In this document: positions 53,785 to 63,048 of the stretch, one piece after another | Layout of the letters: every line of letters starts with the position of its first letter | How positions within the stretch are numbered: position 1 is the first letter of the stretch | From: Brevibacillus panacihumi W25 | Lineage (GTDB): Bacteria > Bacillota > Bacilli > Brevibacillales > Brevibacillaceae | DNA length: 64,000 bases | Direction of reading: 5' to 3' | Assembly: GCF_000503775.1 (NCBI RefSeq) | Contig: NZ_KI629782.1 | Location: 1,294,045-1,358,044, forward strand | Notes under the pieces: model-generated | Told to the model about the DNA's origin: nothing | What the model saw: the letters and a program-made list of their open reading frames with translations, nothing else | Databases searched by the model: none | Program-made: the position numbers and the translations under genes

Positions 53785-54444
53785 TTACCTCTCCTTCACA
53801 TGCACTTTGATTTCTGCATTCAAACCAGCTGACAGTTGAATTCCTGCCGTATCATCCAAGGCGATTTTTACCGGAATGCGCTGGGTTACTTTTGTAAAGT
53901 TGCCGCTTGTATTGACTGCCGGCATCAAAGAAAACATCGAGTTCGTCGCCTGACCGATTTCGGACAAGTGACCGATCAGTGTCTTCCCAGGATAAGCGTC
54001 CACTTTGATTTCCACTTTTTGTCCCAATTTGACGCGGCCGATCTCTGTCTCCTCCAGGTTGGCCGAGATGTACAGCTGGCTTTCATCGATAACCAGTGCA
54101 ACCGTTTGACCAGTCGAGACCACCTCCCCGACTTTTGCCTGGGTTTTGATTACGGTTCCCGTGATAGGTGCCCGCAGAACGCTGTTTTCCAGCATGTTGG
54201 CAGCCAGATTAGCAGTATCCTGTTGTCCCACTGCCTGATCTGCGATAACGGTATCTCCCTCTTTGACATCCAGGCTTGACAGTTTCCCTGTCAATTTGGG
54301 CATTACCCGATAGATATCTCCAGATACACGCGCATCCTGAGTTGTGACATAATTCGCACCTTGATACCAGTAATAGTATCCGATCCCTCCGCCGCCTCCG
54401 ACGAGTAGGAGTAAAATGATGTACAATACCAGTTTTCGCTTCAT
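53785..54444 (-). CDS. Short EmrA/YhbJ-like efflux adaptor
   Basis: This 219-residue protein has an N-terminal anchor (KLVLYIILLLLVGGGGGIGYYYW) followed by VTTQDARVSGDIYRVMPKLTGKLSSLDVKEGDTVIADQAVGQQD and RAPITGTVIKTQAKVGEVVSTGQTVALVIDES, the two halves of a barrel-sandwich domain, then a beta-barrel. Between the halves lie fewer than 20 residues, so the long coiled-coil hairpin of Gram-negative EmrA is absent, as in B. subtilis YhbJ. It lies 9 bp after marR. Confidence 0.88.
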   Translation of the reverse strand: MKRKLVLYIILLLLVGGGGGIGYYYWYQGANYVTTQDARVSGDIYRVMPKLTGKLSSLDVKEGDTVIADQAVGQQDTANLAANMLENSVLRAPITGTVIKTQAKVGEVVSTGQTVALVIDESQLYISANLEETEIGRVKLGQKVEIKVDAYPGKTLIGHLSEIGQATNSMFSLMPAVNTSGNFTKVTQRIPVKIALDDTAGIQLSAGLNAEIKVHVKER

Positions 54445-54453
54445 CTTTTCTCC

Positions 54454-54882
54454 TCAGCTTTCTCTCTCTTCGATTTTCTCGAGCAACGTCTCCAATGATT
54501 GGATAATATTATTCAGTTCTTCATCCGAAAAGCCTTGAAAACTACGTTTGTAAAATTCCCCTGTAAATAGATCCACTTCTGCAAACAAATTTTTCAATTT
54601 CTCCGTTTTCGATATCCAGACGACTCTACGGTCATTCTCATCCCGGACTCTCGCCACGAATTGTTCCCTTTCCAGCCGATCAATGATCCCCGATGTTGTA
54701 CTATAGGATAAGTCAACTGCCTTACTGATTTGCCCGATGGTTTTCGGTTCCTCAATGATCTGACGGATCACGACCAGTTGCGGGACGGTAAGACCATATT
54801 TGGCCAACTCTTTGGTGGCCATAGCTCCCAGCGTTTTATTCAAGCGCTTGAGCAAGTCGCGGATATGCAAAGGCCTGTTCAT
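54454..54882 (-). CDS. MarR family regulator of the efflux operon
   Basis: This 142-residue protein has a winged helix at about residues 35-100 (LTVPQLVVIRQIIEEPKTIGQISKAVDLSYSTTSGIIDRLEREQFVARVRDENDRRVVWISKT) with helical ends for dimerisation. ATG 54882 lies 7 nt after AAAGGAG; an upstream TTG overlaps the site. It is the first gene of the efflux operon, with an inverted repeat just before it, so it probably represses the operon until an exported compound binds. Confidence 0.9.
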   Translation of the reverse strand: MNRPLHIRDLLKRLNKTLGAMATKELAKYGLTVPQLVVIRQIIEEPKTIGQISKAVDLSYSTTSGIIDRLEREQFVARVRDENDRRVVWISKTEKLKNLFAEVDLFTGEFYKRSFQGFSDEELNNIIQSLETLLEKIEERES

Positions 54883-54905
54883 TTGACTCTCCTTTCTGCT
54901 CAAAT

Positions 54906-54921
54906 ATTTCGTACGCGAAAT
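54906..54921. promoter_or_regulatory. Inverted repeat, probable MarR operator
   Basis: ATTTCG-TACG-CGAAAT lies 24 bp before the marR start. Six-bp arms around a 4-bp centre fit a MarR site; binding is inferred. Confidence 0.5.
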
Positions 54922-55003
54922 GAATCACAGCCAACACTATACGCCTATTTTGGCTGGATGGCAACTATTTCTTTTCTTCAAAAGTGTAAAAAAGTACAAA
55001 AAA

Positions 55004-55030
55004 CAGCACCTCTTTTCTTTCAGGGTGCTG
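55004..55030 (-). terminator. Terminator of the vanW-like gene
   Basis: CAGCACC/GGTGCTG stem with a 13-nt loop followed by TTTTTTGT on the minus strand; it overlaps the gene's stop. Confidence 0.85.
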
Positions 55031-55955
55031 GTTGATCCGTTAAGGAGGGATTGATTGGCTCTTCCTCGGGGAGATGCTCCTGTACGCTTGGCACATCGCG
55101 CGGGTCATACTCCAATTCCGGGAAGGAGTGGATGGATACGTACATCTGTCCGTTAGCGGACCTTGCCTTGATCAGGATTGGATAAGCGTATTTGTTCTGG
55201 AAAACAAAGTCGGGGCCATTCCAGCTGACGGTTGCGTCACGCCCGGGAGGGACATATGCGACGTGGCGGCTGTGCGAGTATCGTTGCAGGATGTGCAGCC
55301 CTGCCTTGTCTACCGCATTGAACAGCGTGGAGGACACTTGGCAAATCCCCCCGCCTATCCCTTCAGATAGCTCACCGCGCACGATGACCGGAGCTTGCAA
55401 ATAGCCTTTTGCTGGCGTTCGTTTGCCGACTACTTTATTGAAAGAGAAAATTTCTCCAGGCAGCAGCACGTAGTTATGGATTGCCTTTGAAGCAAGCATG
55501 ATGTTATGGGAGCGGTTCTTGTTCCCACTGTTAAAGTACGTGATATACCTTCCGATCGTTTTCTTTTGCACCTGTTTGAGCAATGCCCGGTCTACTTTTG
55601 GATGAATAACCTGAAAAGGAATGTGAAGCCCTTTTGATCCCGCACCATAGTAGTAATGGTAGACCTGCGAGAGGAACTCCCGTCGATCCAGCCGGCGACC
55701 CTTTTGCTCTGGCACAATTCTGCCGCTGTCAGAGACGGTCGCATTGATCGGCTCCCGGTAGCTGAGCTTGTCCAACTCGTCGACGACGGATTCCAGTTGA
55801 TTGACATCCACGAGCGGAACACCGGAAAATGGCAGCGTAACATCGTCTCGATTCAACACCGCTACCGTTTTGCCTTCCAGCTCTACCTCAAATAGATCCG
55901 TTGGGTCCAGGGGAGCGGCTAACAGCAGCATCGCCAGAGTCAATGAAAAACCCAT
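55020..55955 (-). CDS. VanW family protein, secreted
   Basis: This 311-residue protein has a short signal sequence (MGFSLTLAMLLLAAPLDP). A poorly conserved first half is followed by a VanW domain: LLPGEIFSFNKVVGKRTPAKGYLQAPVI, GIGGGICQVSSTLFNAVDKAGL and HVAYVPPGRDATVSWNGPDFVFQN. VanW-type proteins are associated with the cell wall but the activity is unknown. Either GTG 55967 or ATG 55955 could start it; the spacing from AAGGAGG favours the ATG. Confidence 0.87.
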   Translation of the reverse strand: MGFSLTLAMLLLAAPLDPTDLFEVELEGKTVAVLNRDDVTLPFSGVPLVDVNQLESVVDELDKLSYREPINATVSDSGRIVPEQKGRRLDRREFLSQVYHYYYGAGSKGLHIPFQVIHPKVDRALLKQVQKKTIGRYITYFNSGNKNRSHNIMLASKAIHNYVLLPGEIFSFNKVVGKRTPAKGYLQAPVIVRGELSEGIGGGICQVSSTLFNAVDKAGLHILQRYSHSRHVAYVPPGRDATVSWNGPDFVFQNKYAYPILIKARSANGQMYVSIHSFPELEYDPRDVPSVQEHLPEEEPINPSLTDQPAP

Positions 55956-56006
55956 CCGGCTGCTCACCTCCTTCCCGTAGTATGAGCAGTCGAACGGGTT
56001 TCATTC

Positions 56007-57095
56007 TCAATGATCGCGTATCAATACACTTGTGATCGCCTGACCTACCGCATGCAATCGTGTCTGATCGACCGCTTGCAAGTAGACGGCATTCAGCTGT
56101 TCACGCCTGTTTTTCGCCTCTACGAGATAACCAGTCGCTTCTTTTACCTTTTTCGTATAGCGAGTCTTGATTTTTTCGATTTCTTCGCTGAAACGTTCAT
56201 CTGTTCCTGGTGTAATGGCCAGGGTGTACATGTCGATGACCTCGTCAGTCTCTTTATTGGGAAAATACTCATGCGGCGCCGTGCTATCGAAAATCGCTAC
56301 GCTTTTTTCCGGGAAGATCACCATATCCAGGCTGTTCGGGTCAAGACCGCAGTGGTATACCTCGACATCGAAGCCCTTTCTCTCCGCCTCGCTGACCAGT
56401 TTTTTCAGCATCGTCGACTTCCCTGAACCCGGCCGTCCTTTGATAAAATACCGTTTCTCCAGATGATCGGTCAGCTTCATGATGTGGTCGACAGGCCCTG
56501 CCGGTGTCGCTGCCCCGAGGTACATGCGGCGGACACGGGAGGTTTTGCTCAAGCTGTCTGACCCGAAAAATTGCTGTTTCAACTCTTCTGTGATCTGATT
56601 CACCTTCTCCCGGTCCAGGTTGCCGATGTAGATGCCCTCCCAGTCGTCATGGATGCGCAGCGCCTCTCCATATGCCTCATATGCCTGCTGGTTGTAACGA
56701 AAGATCTCCTCGTACCACCGAGCGATCTGTTCCTTGTGCGGAGCAAGGCGGTCAGGGATCAGTGCGGTCTGCAAATTGACGTGGATCTCCGTCAGACCCG
56801 GTCCCTTCGGCCTCCACACGCGCGGGTAGCTGTGGTCCATGATCGCGACTCTCTGTTTGGGCAGTACGATCCCGTCAAACTGTCCGTTCATAAAAGGGGA
56901 ATGAATCCATTCCACCTGATCTGTCTGTGTTTGCAGTTCTTTTCCCATCTTCTCAATCAAGGCAGACGTGATGCCCTCCACGACACCTGTCAGCAAGTAG
57001 ACGCGGTCCATGTCCGCCAGTACGGATTCGTACAAGGTGCGATACCCTCTGGCTGTGTTGCCCGCCGCGTAAATATGGCGTTCTGCTGCTGTCAT
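56007..57095 (-). CDS. Double P-loop NTPase-like protein (PRK06851 type)
   Basis: This 362-residue protein has two similar halves. The second carries an intact Walker A in FIKGRPGSGKSTMLKKLVSEAERKG (about residues 217-226), followed by VEVYHCGLDPNSLDMVIFPEKSVAIFDSTAPHEY. The first half has the same layout (IHSPFMNGQFDGIVLPKQRVAIMDHSYPRVW), but in the P-loop position it reads AAGNTARGYRTL, so the first site is degenerate. The resemblance to the PRK06851 family is by recall; function is unknown. ATG 57095 follows AGGAGGG. Confidence 0.75.
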   Translation of the reverse strand: MTAAERHIYAAGNTARGYRTLYESVLADMDRVYLLTGVVEGITSALIEKMGKELQTQTDQVEWIHSPFMNGQFDGIVLPKQRVAIMDHSYPRVWRPKGPGLTEIHVNLQTALIPDRLAPHKEQIARWYEEIFRYNQQAYEAYGEALRIHDDWEGIYIGNLDREKVNQITEELKQQFFGSDSLSKTSRVRRMYLGAATPAGPVDHIMKLTDHLEKRYFIKGRPGSGKSTMLKKLVSEAERKGFDVEVYHCGLDPNSLDMVIFPEKSVAIFDSTAPHEYFPNKETDEVIDMYTLAITPGTDERFSEEIEKIKTRYTKKVKEATGYLVEAKNRREQLNAVYLQAVDQTRLHAVGQAITSVLIRDH

Positions 57096-57229
57096 CCTGA
57101 TCCCTCCTGCTGCTTCGTCAAACATTTCTTGTACGCTCTATCCTATGCAGGCATGCCGCGATGGGCGTCTGTCTCGTATCAAATATCTTGTTGCGAGGTC
57201 ATCAAGCTGTGGCGGAGAAGAGGAAAAAA

Positions 57230-57251
57230 AGCCGCTGGCGTACCCAACGGC
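57230..57251 (-). terminator. Terminator of the phoP-phoR-phoU transcript
   Basis: AGCCGTTGG/CCAGCGGCT stem (one wobble) with a 4-nt loop followed by seven T on the minus strand, 17 bp after the phoU stop. Confidence 0.88.
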
Positions 57252-57267
57252 TTCCTTCTTTGCTTAT

Positions 57268-57924
57268 TTACTGATTCAAGTCGGTCATTTTCCCAGTCTT
57301 CATGTAGATGATCCACTCGCAAATATTGGTCACATGGTCGGCGATCCGCTCCAGGTATTGCGCTACCAGCAAAAGATGAGTGGCTTGCGAGATCGAATCG
57401 CTGTTCCTCGTCATGAGCGCAATCAGATCGCGGAAGATCGTCGAGTACAGCTTGTCGACGACGTCATCGCGGGCCGCAATCTTTTCAGCCTCTTCCTTGT
57501 CACGGGCGATGTAGGCGTTCAGGGAGTCGCGGACCATCTGCTTGACGTGATCACCCATCAAGGGAATATCGATCAGGGGCTTAATGTACTCCTCATTCTT
57601 CAGACGACGTGTGGTCTTGGCGATCGACACCGCGTGGTCGCCCATCCGCTCCAGATCCGTTACCAGCTTGAGCATCGTCCCCAGACGGCGCAAATCATGA
57701 CCGACCGGCTGCTGCAAAGCAATCAATTGGAAGCAGCCGCCCTCAATCTCGTGTTCAAGCTCGTTGATCAGCCGATCGTTGGCTACCACTTCATCCGCCA
57801 AGGTACTATCTCTTTCTACCAGGCTCTTAATGGATTTGTGTATGGCTTCTTCTACCAGTGTCCCCATCGTCATCAACTTGCGATGAAGCACATCAAGTTG
57901 TTCTTCAAAGGCATGACGCGTCAT
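57268..57924 (-). CDS. phoU: Phosphate-specific regulatory protein PhoU
   Basis: This 218-residue protein is made of two PhoU three-helix repeats (FEEQLDVLHRKLMTMGTLVEEAIHKSI and DIPLMGDHVKQMVRDSLNAYIARD). The metal-binding signatures are DLERMGDHAVSIAK and YLERIADHVTNICE. PhoU restrains the Pho response when phosphate is plentiful by linking the Pst transporter to the PhoR kinase. Here it follows phoR with no pst genes between, so the link to the transporter must be in trans. GGAGGGGG lies before ATG. Confidence 0.95.
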   Translation of the reverse strand: MTRHAFEEQLDVLHRKLMTMGTLVEEAIHKSIKSLVERDSTLADEVVANDRLINELEHEIEGGCFQLIALQQPVGHDLRRLGTMLKLVTDLERMGDHAVSIAKTTRRLKNEEYIKPLIDIPLMGDHVKQMVRDSLNAYIARDKEEAEKIAARDDVVDKLYSTIFRDLIALMTRNSDSISQATHLLLVAQYLERIADHVTNICEWIIYMKTGKMTDLNQ

Positions 57925-58002
57925 GCGGTTTCCCCCTCCAAAACGGATCTCATTACCACTGTATATGGCAATTGTCTAGCCAGCATGAAGGGATTGTGTT
58001 CT

Positions 58003-59778
58003 TTACGTAAATTTTTTAACGCCTGGCAGAAGAATGGTAAATGTCGTCCCTTTTCCTTCTACGCTGTCGACAAAAATCTGTCCGTTCAAATTGTCGATCA
58101 GGTGCTTGACGATGGCCAGACCCAGACCCGTTCCGCCGGAATCCCGGCTTCGCGCTTTGTCCACTCGGTAAAAGCGCTCAAAGATCCGCGGAATATCCTT
58201 CTCCGGAATGCCGATTCCCGTATCGATTACTTGCAATTTCAGCTGCTGCTGCGTGACCTCGGTCTTGATCGTAATCCTGCCGTTCTCCGGCGTGTACGCA
58301 ACCGCATTCGCCAGCAAATTGAGGATGATCTGCTGCAGGCAGTCTTTATCGGTCATCATCCAGATCTCGGGCGTCTCGTCCGGACAGGTAATGGTCAGAT
58401 GCTTGCGTTGGGCGGACTCCTGAACGATGGTCACAGCCGAGGAAATCACCTCCTGGACATGGACACTCTCCATTTGCAGAGGAATCCGCTTCTGCTCGAT
58501 CTTGGACAGATCGAGAATGTCGCGAATCATCCGGTAGAGCCGTTCGCTCTCATCGGAAATGATCTGTAAAAAGTTGCGGCATGTTTCCTCATCCTGCATC
58601 GCTCCGTCCAGCAGCGTTTCCGTAAAGCCCTTGATCGAGGTAATCGGCGTGCGCAACTCATGGGAGACGTTGGCGACGAAGTCACTGCGCATCTTCTCCA
58701 GGCGGCGGATCTCTGTGATGTCGTGCAGCACGACCACGACCCCTTTGGACTCCCCTTTGAAGTTGATATACGGAGCAAAGTTGACGTCCAGGATGCGCTC
58801 ATGCGGGTAGTAGATGTGGACCTCCTGGCGAAACTTCTCCTTTTTGTCCAGACAACGGTCGATGTACTGGCTTAGCCCGAAGCTTTTTCCTGCCTCGATG
58901 TGCAGCTTGCCCACGACATCATGCCCGGGGGTCCCCAGCATTTTCTCAACGGCTGGGTTTACGAGCATGATCCGGCGATGCTCCGAGATGAAAATAACCC
59001 CGCTCGTCATGTTGTTCAGCACCCCGGACAGGCGCTGCTGATTTTCCGAGATCTCGTACATTTGCTGCTCCAGGCTGGAAGCCATAAAGTTGATTGCTCC
59101 CGCCAGCTGGCCGATCTCGTCCTTGGCTTTGATGCGCACTCTGCTTTCAAACTGGCGCTGTGTGATGTTCCCGGCTACCCGGGTAATCTCCTCAATCGGC
59201 CGAATAATCGAAAAGGAGATGCGGGAAACAACCAGCGAGCCGATGATGAGTGTCACCAGCAGCCCCGTAAACAAGCTGTACCACATGTTGTGCACCGTAT
59301 CCGTGATATCGCGGATGGACATCGCGGAGCGCACCGCTCCGATCGTCTTGTCTCCTTGCTGCACTGGCACTGCCACATAGATCATCTCTTCTTCAAGCGT
59401 CTCGCTGTAGCGGCGCGAGATCCCCGTCTCTCCCGCCAAGGCCGATTGGAACTCCGGTCGGTCCAGATGATTCTCCATTTTTTGAAACCGGGAGTAGTTG
59501 TCGTATAGCACGCTGCCGTCGCGATTGATGACAGTGACCCGTACTTCTTCCGCAGGCGCGATCTGCTCCACCTGCTCGGCCAGATTTCCCTGATGAAAGA
59601 AAACTTCGGGAAAACGCACCACCTGTGCGACCAGCCTCGACTCCCGTAACAAGAGCTGGTGCAGGGACTGGAGATAGGCATTCTCCAATACCTTGGCAAA
59701 ATAGAGGCCCATCAATAGCAAAACCAACGAAATCAAGCCGAGGATCGTCAAGGTGAGTTTGATGCGAAAACGAGTCAA
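58003..59778 (-). CDS. phoR: Phosphate sensor histidine kinase PhoR
   Basis: This 591-residue kinase has TM1 at about residues 8-28, an extracytoplasmic Cache-like loop to 160, TM2 (SLFTGLLVTLIIGSLVVSRISF), HAMP (IIRPIEEITRVAGNITQRQF), a PAS domain (about 250-350), HisKA with the phosphorylated His in VANVSHELRTPITSIKGFTETLL, and HATPase (ILNLLANAVAYTPENG; SGGTGLGLAIVKHLIDNL). The start is TTG after GGGAGG. It lies 15 bp after phoP. Together they control the response to phosphate starvation; the plan matches B. subtilis PhoR. Confidence 0.93.
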   Translation of the reverse strand: MTRFRIKLTLTILGLISLVLLLMGLYFAKVLENAYLQSLHQLLLRESRLVAQVVRFPEVFFHQGNLAEQVEQIAPAEEVRVTVINRDGSVLYDNYSRFQKMENHLDRPEFQSALAGETGISRRYSETLEEEMIYVAVPVQQGDKTIGAVRSAMSIRDITDTVHNMWYSLFTGLLVTLIIGSLVVSRISFSIIRPIEEITRVAGNITQRQFESRVRIKAKDEIGQLAGAINFMASSLEQQMYEISENQQRLSGVLNNMTSGVIFISEHRRIMLVNPAVEKMLGTPGHDVVGKLHIEAGKSFGLSQYIDRCLDKKEKFRQEVHIYYPHERILDVNFAPYINFKGESKGVVVVLHDITEIRRLEKMRSDFVANVSHELRTPITSIKGFTETLLDGAMQDEETCRNFLQIISDESERLYRMIRDILDLSKIEQKRIPLQMESVHVQEVISSAVTIVQESAQRKHLTITCPDETPEIWMMTDKDCLQQIILNLLANAVAYTPENGRITIKTEVTQQQLKLQVIDTGIGIPEKDIPRIFERFYRVDKARSRDSGGTGLGLAIVKHLIDNLNGQIFVDSVEGKGTTFTILLPGVKKFT

Positions 59779-59793
59779 TGTCCGGCCTCCCGT

Positions 59794-60489
59794 TTACCCT
59801 TCCAATTTATAGCCAAGCCCGCGTACGGTTTTGATATAGCGTGGGTTTTTCGTATCGTCTTCCAGCTTTTCCCGAAGATGGCTCACGTGGACGTCCACAA
59901 TACGCGAATCGCCGATAAAATCGTAGTTCCAGACAGCATTGAGCAACTGGTCGCGAGTCAAGACCCGTCCCTGGTGATTGGCCAGGTAAAGCAGCAGCTC
60001 GAATTCCTTCGGTGTCAGCTCCACTTTGGTGTCTTGGCGATATACCTCGTACTTTTCCGGATAGATGCGGATTTCTCCCATCGCGATCACCAGATGCTCC
60101 GGAGATGGAGCTGCTTCAGGGGTCACCTGGATCCGGCGCAGGATCGCCTTCACGCGGGCGATCACCTCACGCGGGCTGAACGGCTTCGTCAGGTAGTCAT
60201 CCGCCCCCAGCTCCAAGCCGATTATTTTATCCAATTCGTCATCTTTGGCCGTCAGCATGAGAATTGGCGTGAGAATTTTCTCTTGTCGCAGTGTCTTGCA
60301 TACATCCATTCCATCCATCTTTGGCAGCATCAGATCGAGAATGATAAAATCCGGCTGTTCACTTTTCACCATGTCCAGCGCTTGCATTCCATCAAAAGCA
60401 GTCACCACTTCGTATCCTGATTTTTCCAAATTGAATTGTAACAGCTTCACAATGGACACTTCGTCATCCACGACCAAGATTTTTGTCAT
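59794..60489 (-). CDS. phoP: Response regulator PhoP (OmpR family)
   Basis: This 231-residue regulator has a receiver domain (VVDDEVSIVKLLQFNLEKSGY; phospho-acceptor Asp in ILDLMLPKMDG; conserved Lys in GADDYLTKPFSP) and a winged-helix DNA-binding domain (ELTPKEFELLLYLANHQGRVLTRDQLLNAVWNYDFIGDSRIVDVHVSHLREKLE). It is first in phoP-phoR-phoU, downstream of mdh as in B. subtilis. GGGGGAAAA precedes ATG. Confidence 0.94.
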   Translation of the reverse strand: MTKILVVDDEVSIVKLLQFNLEKSGYEVVTAFDGMQALDMVKSEQPDFIILDLMLPKMDGMDVCKTLRQEKILTPILMLTAKDDELDKIIGLELGADDYLTKPFSPREVIARVKAILRRIQVTPEAAPSPEHLVIAMGEIRIYPEKYEVYRQDTKVELTPKEFELLLYLANHQGRVLTRDQLLNAVWNYDFIGDSRIVDVHVSHLREKLEDDTKNPRYIKTVRGLGYKLEG

Positions 60490-60581
60490 TTTCGTATTTT
60501 CCCCCTAGAATGCCAATGTTTCCTCTCCAGTCTGCCAATTGGGGGGGAGGAAGACAAGTAATTTTTTTGTAAAGATGTAAA

Positions 60582-60611
60582 AAGGACGCCCCTCACGTGA
60601 AGGACGTCCTT
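60582..60611 (-). terminator. Terminator of the citZ-icd-mdh genes
   Basis: AAGGACG/CGTCCTT stem with a 16-nt loop and a T-rich run after it on the minus strand, 18 bp after the mdh stop. Confidence 0.8.
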
Positions 60612-60628
60612 AGGTTTGGTACTTTTGC

Positions 60629-61567
60629 TTATTTCAATACAGCAATGACGTTGCGTACAGAATCAGCAGATTTGTCGAGGGCTGCTTTTTCTTCTGCAGT
60701 CAGTTCCAGTTCGAAGATTTTCTCGATACCATTGCCCCCGAGCAGGGTTGGTACCCCCATGTAAAGGTCTTGGTAGCCGTACTCGCCTTGCAAGAGAGCG
60801 ATGGATGGCAAGATGCGCTTTTTGTCTTTCAGGATCGCTTCCGCCATTTGTACCAGGGAAGCTGCCGGCGCATAGTAAGCAGAACCGTTGCCCAGCAAGC
60901 CTACAATCTCGCCTCCGCCTTTGCGGGTACGCTCTACGATGGCATCCAGACGTTCTTGCGGGATCAGTTTTTCCAATGGAATGCCGCCAGCATAGGAGTA
61001 GCGCACCAATGGAACCATGTCATCCCCGTGCCCGCCTAATACAAAGCCTGTTACGTCTTCTACGGATACGTTCAGCTCCATCGCCACAAAGGTGCGGAAG
61101 CGGGCCGTATCGAGAACGCCGGATTGACCGATTACGCGTTCTTTCGGGAAGCCTGAGGTTTGGTAGAAGGTGTACGTCATCGCATCAACAGGGTTGGAGA
61201 GTACGATTACGATGGAGTTCGGCGCATGCGTTTTTACCTGCTCTGCGACAGAGCGCATGATGCCGGCATTGGTGTTGACCAGATCATCGCGGGACATGCC
61301 AGGCTTGCGGGCGATACCTGCGGTGATGATCACCAGGTCTGCATCCTTGATCTGCGCGTAGTCCGATGTACCTGTAATCTTGGCATCAAAGCCCAGTACA
61401 GGCGAGGACTCCATCATATCGAGGGCTTTCCCTTTCGTTGGGTTTTCCAATTGTGGGATGTCAACCAGTACGACGTCACCCAGTTCTTTTTGACCCAGGA
61501 TGAAAGCAGTTGTTGCTCCTGTAAAACCACTACCGATGACTGCGATCTTTTTGCGCTGGAATGCCAT
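60629..61567 (-). CDS. mdh: Malate dehydrogenase
   Basis: Mdh oxidises malate to oxaloacetate with NAD in the TCA cycle. The 312-residue LDH-like protein has the Rossmann motif [40 protein letters not shown] with the NAD-selective Asp, the substrate loop [12 protein letters not shown], and the catalytic His in [19 protein letters not shown] 61567 follows GGAGGGG by 8 nt. It is last of citZ-icd-mdh. Confidence 0.95.
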   Translation of the reverse strand: MAFQRKKIAVIGSGFTGATTAFILGQKELGDVVLVDIPQLENPTKGKALDMMESSPVLGFDAKITGTSDYAQIKDADLVIITAGIARKPGMSRDDLVNTNAGIMRSVAEQVKTHAPNSIVIVLSNPVDAMTYTFYQTSGFPKERVIGQSGVLDTARFRTFVAMELNVSVEDVTGFVLGGHGDDMVPLVRYSYAGGIPLEKLIPQERLDAIVERTRKGGGEIVGLLGNGSAYYAPAASLVQMAEAILKDKKRILPSIALLQGEYGYQDLYMGVPTLLGGNGIEKIFELELTAEEKAALDKSADSVRNVIAVLK

Positions 61568-61621
61568 TTTCAATCCCCTCCAGATTGGTTGAGTATCGAA
61601 CCGTTATGTTTGAAACGGATC

Positions 61622-62905
61622 TTACATGTTGTTGATCAGAGCATCCGCGAACTCGGAGCATTTCAGCTCGGTTGCGCCTTCCATCAGACGTGCGAAATCG
61701 TAAGTAACGGTTTTCGCGGAAATGGTTTTTTCCATGGAGTTTATGATCAAATCAGCCGCCTCGTTCCATCCAAGGTGACGGAGCATCATTTCTCCGGAAA
61801 GAATCACGGAGGATGGGTTTACTTTGTCGAGGCCTGCGTATTTCGGAGCGGTACCATGTGTTGCTTCGAAAATCGCGTGACCAGTCAGGTAGTTGATGTT
61901 GGCACCTGGAGCGATACCGATACCGCCTACTTGGGCAGCCAGTGCGTCAGATACGTAGTCGCCGTTCAGGTTGAGGGTTGCAACGACATCGTATTCAGCC
62001 GGACGAGTCAGGATTTGTTGCAGGAACGCGTCCGCAATCACGTCTTTTACGATGATTTTGCCTGCTGCTTCTGCTTCTTTTTGCGCTTTGTCAGCGTCGC
62101 CGCCTTCAGCCTTGATACGATCGTATTGTGCCCAGGTAAATACTTTGTCGCCGAATTCAGCTTCAGCCACTGCATAGCCCCAGCTTTTGAACGCACCCTC
62201 GGTGAACTTCATGATGTTGCCCTTGTGTACCAGGGTAACGGATTTGCGGTTGTTGTCGATCGCGTAGTTGATCGCCGCGCGAACCAGACGCTCTGTACCG
62301 TCTTTGGAAACAGGCTTGATCCCGATACCGGATGTTTCCGGGAAGCGGATTTTCTTTACGCCCATTTCGTTTTGCAGGAAGTCGATTACTTTTTTCACTT
62401 CTGGAGTGCCTTCTGCCCACTCTACACCTGCGTAGATGTCTTCTGTGTTCTCACGGAAGATTACCATGTCAGTCAGTTCTGGGTGTTTTACAGGGGATGG
62501 CACGCCATCGAAGTATTGAACAGGACGTACGCAAGCATACAGGTCCAGCTCTTGGCGCAGCGCTACGTTGATGGAGCGGATCCCACCGCCAACAGGTGTA
62601 GTCAGAGGACCTTTGATCGCAATCAGGTATTCACGAACGGCAGTCAGTGTGTCTTCTGGCAGCCACTCATTGAATTGGTTGAAGGATTTTTCGCCGGCGA
62701 ATACTTCGAACCAAGCGATTTTTTTCTCGCCTTTGTACGCTTTTTCTACAGCCGCATCGAGAACGCGAACAGACGCTTTCCAGATGTCAGGACCAGTACC
62801 GTCACCCTCGATAAAAGGAATGATCGGATTGTTTGGAACTACCAATTTCCCGTTGTCTACGGTAATTTTTTCACCAGCAGTTGGTTGAGACAGGTTTTTA
62901 AACAA
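61622..62905 (-). CDS. icd: NADP-dependent isocitrate dehydrogenase
   Basis: Icd converts isocitrate to 2-oxoglutarate. The 427-residue protein has [15 protein letters not shown] near the N-terminus, the substrate loop [26 protein letters not shown] with the regulatory Ser, and the C-terminal [30 protein letters not shown]. The length and the [12 protein letters not shown] region fit the NADP-dependent bacterial enzyme. TTG 62905 is the start, 7 nt after GGAGGG; the ATG-led longer frame has no site. Confidence 0.95.
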   Translation of the reverse strand: MFKNLSQPTAGEKITVDNGKLVVPNNPIIPFIEGDGTGPDIWKASVRVLDAAVEKAYKGEKKIAWFEVFAGEKSFNQFNEWLPEDTLTAVREYLIAIKGPLTTPVGGGIRSINVALRQELDLYACVRPVQYFDGVPSPVKHPELTDMVIFRENTEDIYAGVEWAEGTPEVKKVIDFLQNEMGVKKIRFPETSGIGIKPVSKDGTERLVRAAINYAIDNNRKSVTLVHKGNIMKFTEGAFKSWGYAVAEAEFGDKVFTWAQYDRIKAEGGDADKAQKEAEAAGKIIVKDVIADAFLQQILTRPAEYDVVATLNLNGDYVSDALAAQVGGIGIAPGANINYLTGHAIFEATHGTAPKYAGLDKVNPSSVILSGEMMLRHLGWNEAADLIINSMEKTISAKTVTYDFARLMEGATELKCSEFADALINNM

Positions 62906-62953
62906 TTGAATCCCTCCAATGGTAAGTATAAATGGAAATATTTCCAGACGTAG

Positions 62954-62983
62954 GAGAACTACCACTTGGTTGTGGTAGTTCTC
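62954..62983 (-). promoter_or_regulatory. Perfect hairpin between citZ and icd
   Basis: GAGAACTACCAC pairs with its full complement around a 6-nt loop. No T-run follows on the minus strand, so it is not a typical terminator; it may stabilise or process the citZ-icd message. Confidence 0.6.
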
Positions 62984-63048
62984 AAGCTTTCGCCATCAGG
63001 TGCAACAGAAAGCTGTACACCTGTCACCACGCTTAAGAATAGCATCAA

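Noticed and set aside
57145..58569. 474-codon plus-strand frame opposite phoU and phoR
   Set aside because: Spans two real minus-strand genes and the terminator between genes; no motif supports it.
61160..62953. 597-codon plus-strand frame opposite icd and mdh
   Set aside because: It crosses the gap between two certain genes on the other strand and has no domain; a shadow of codon bias.
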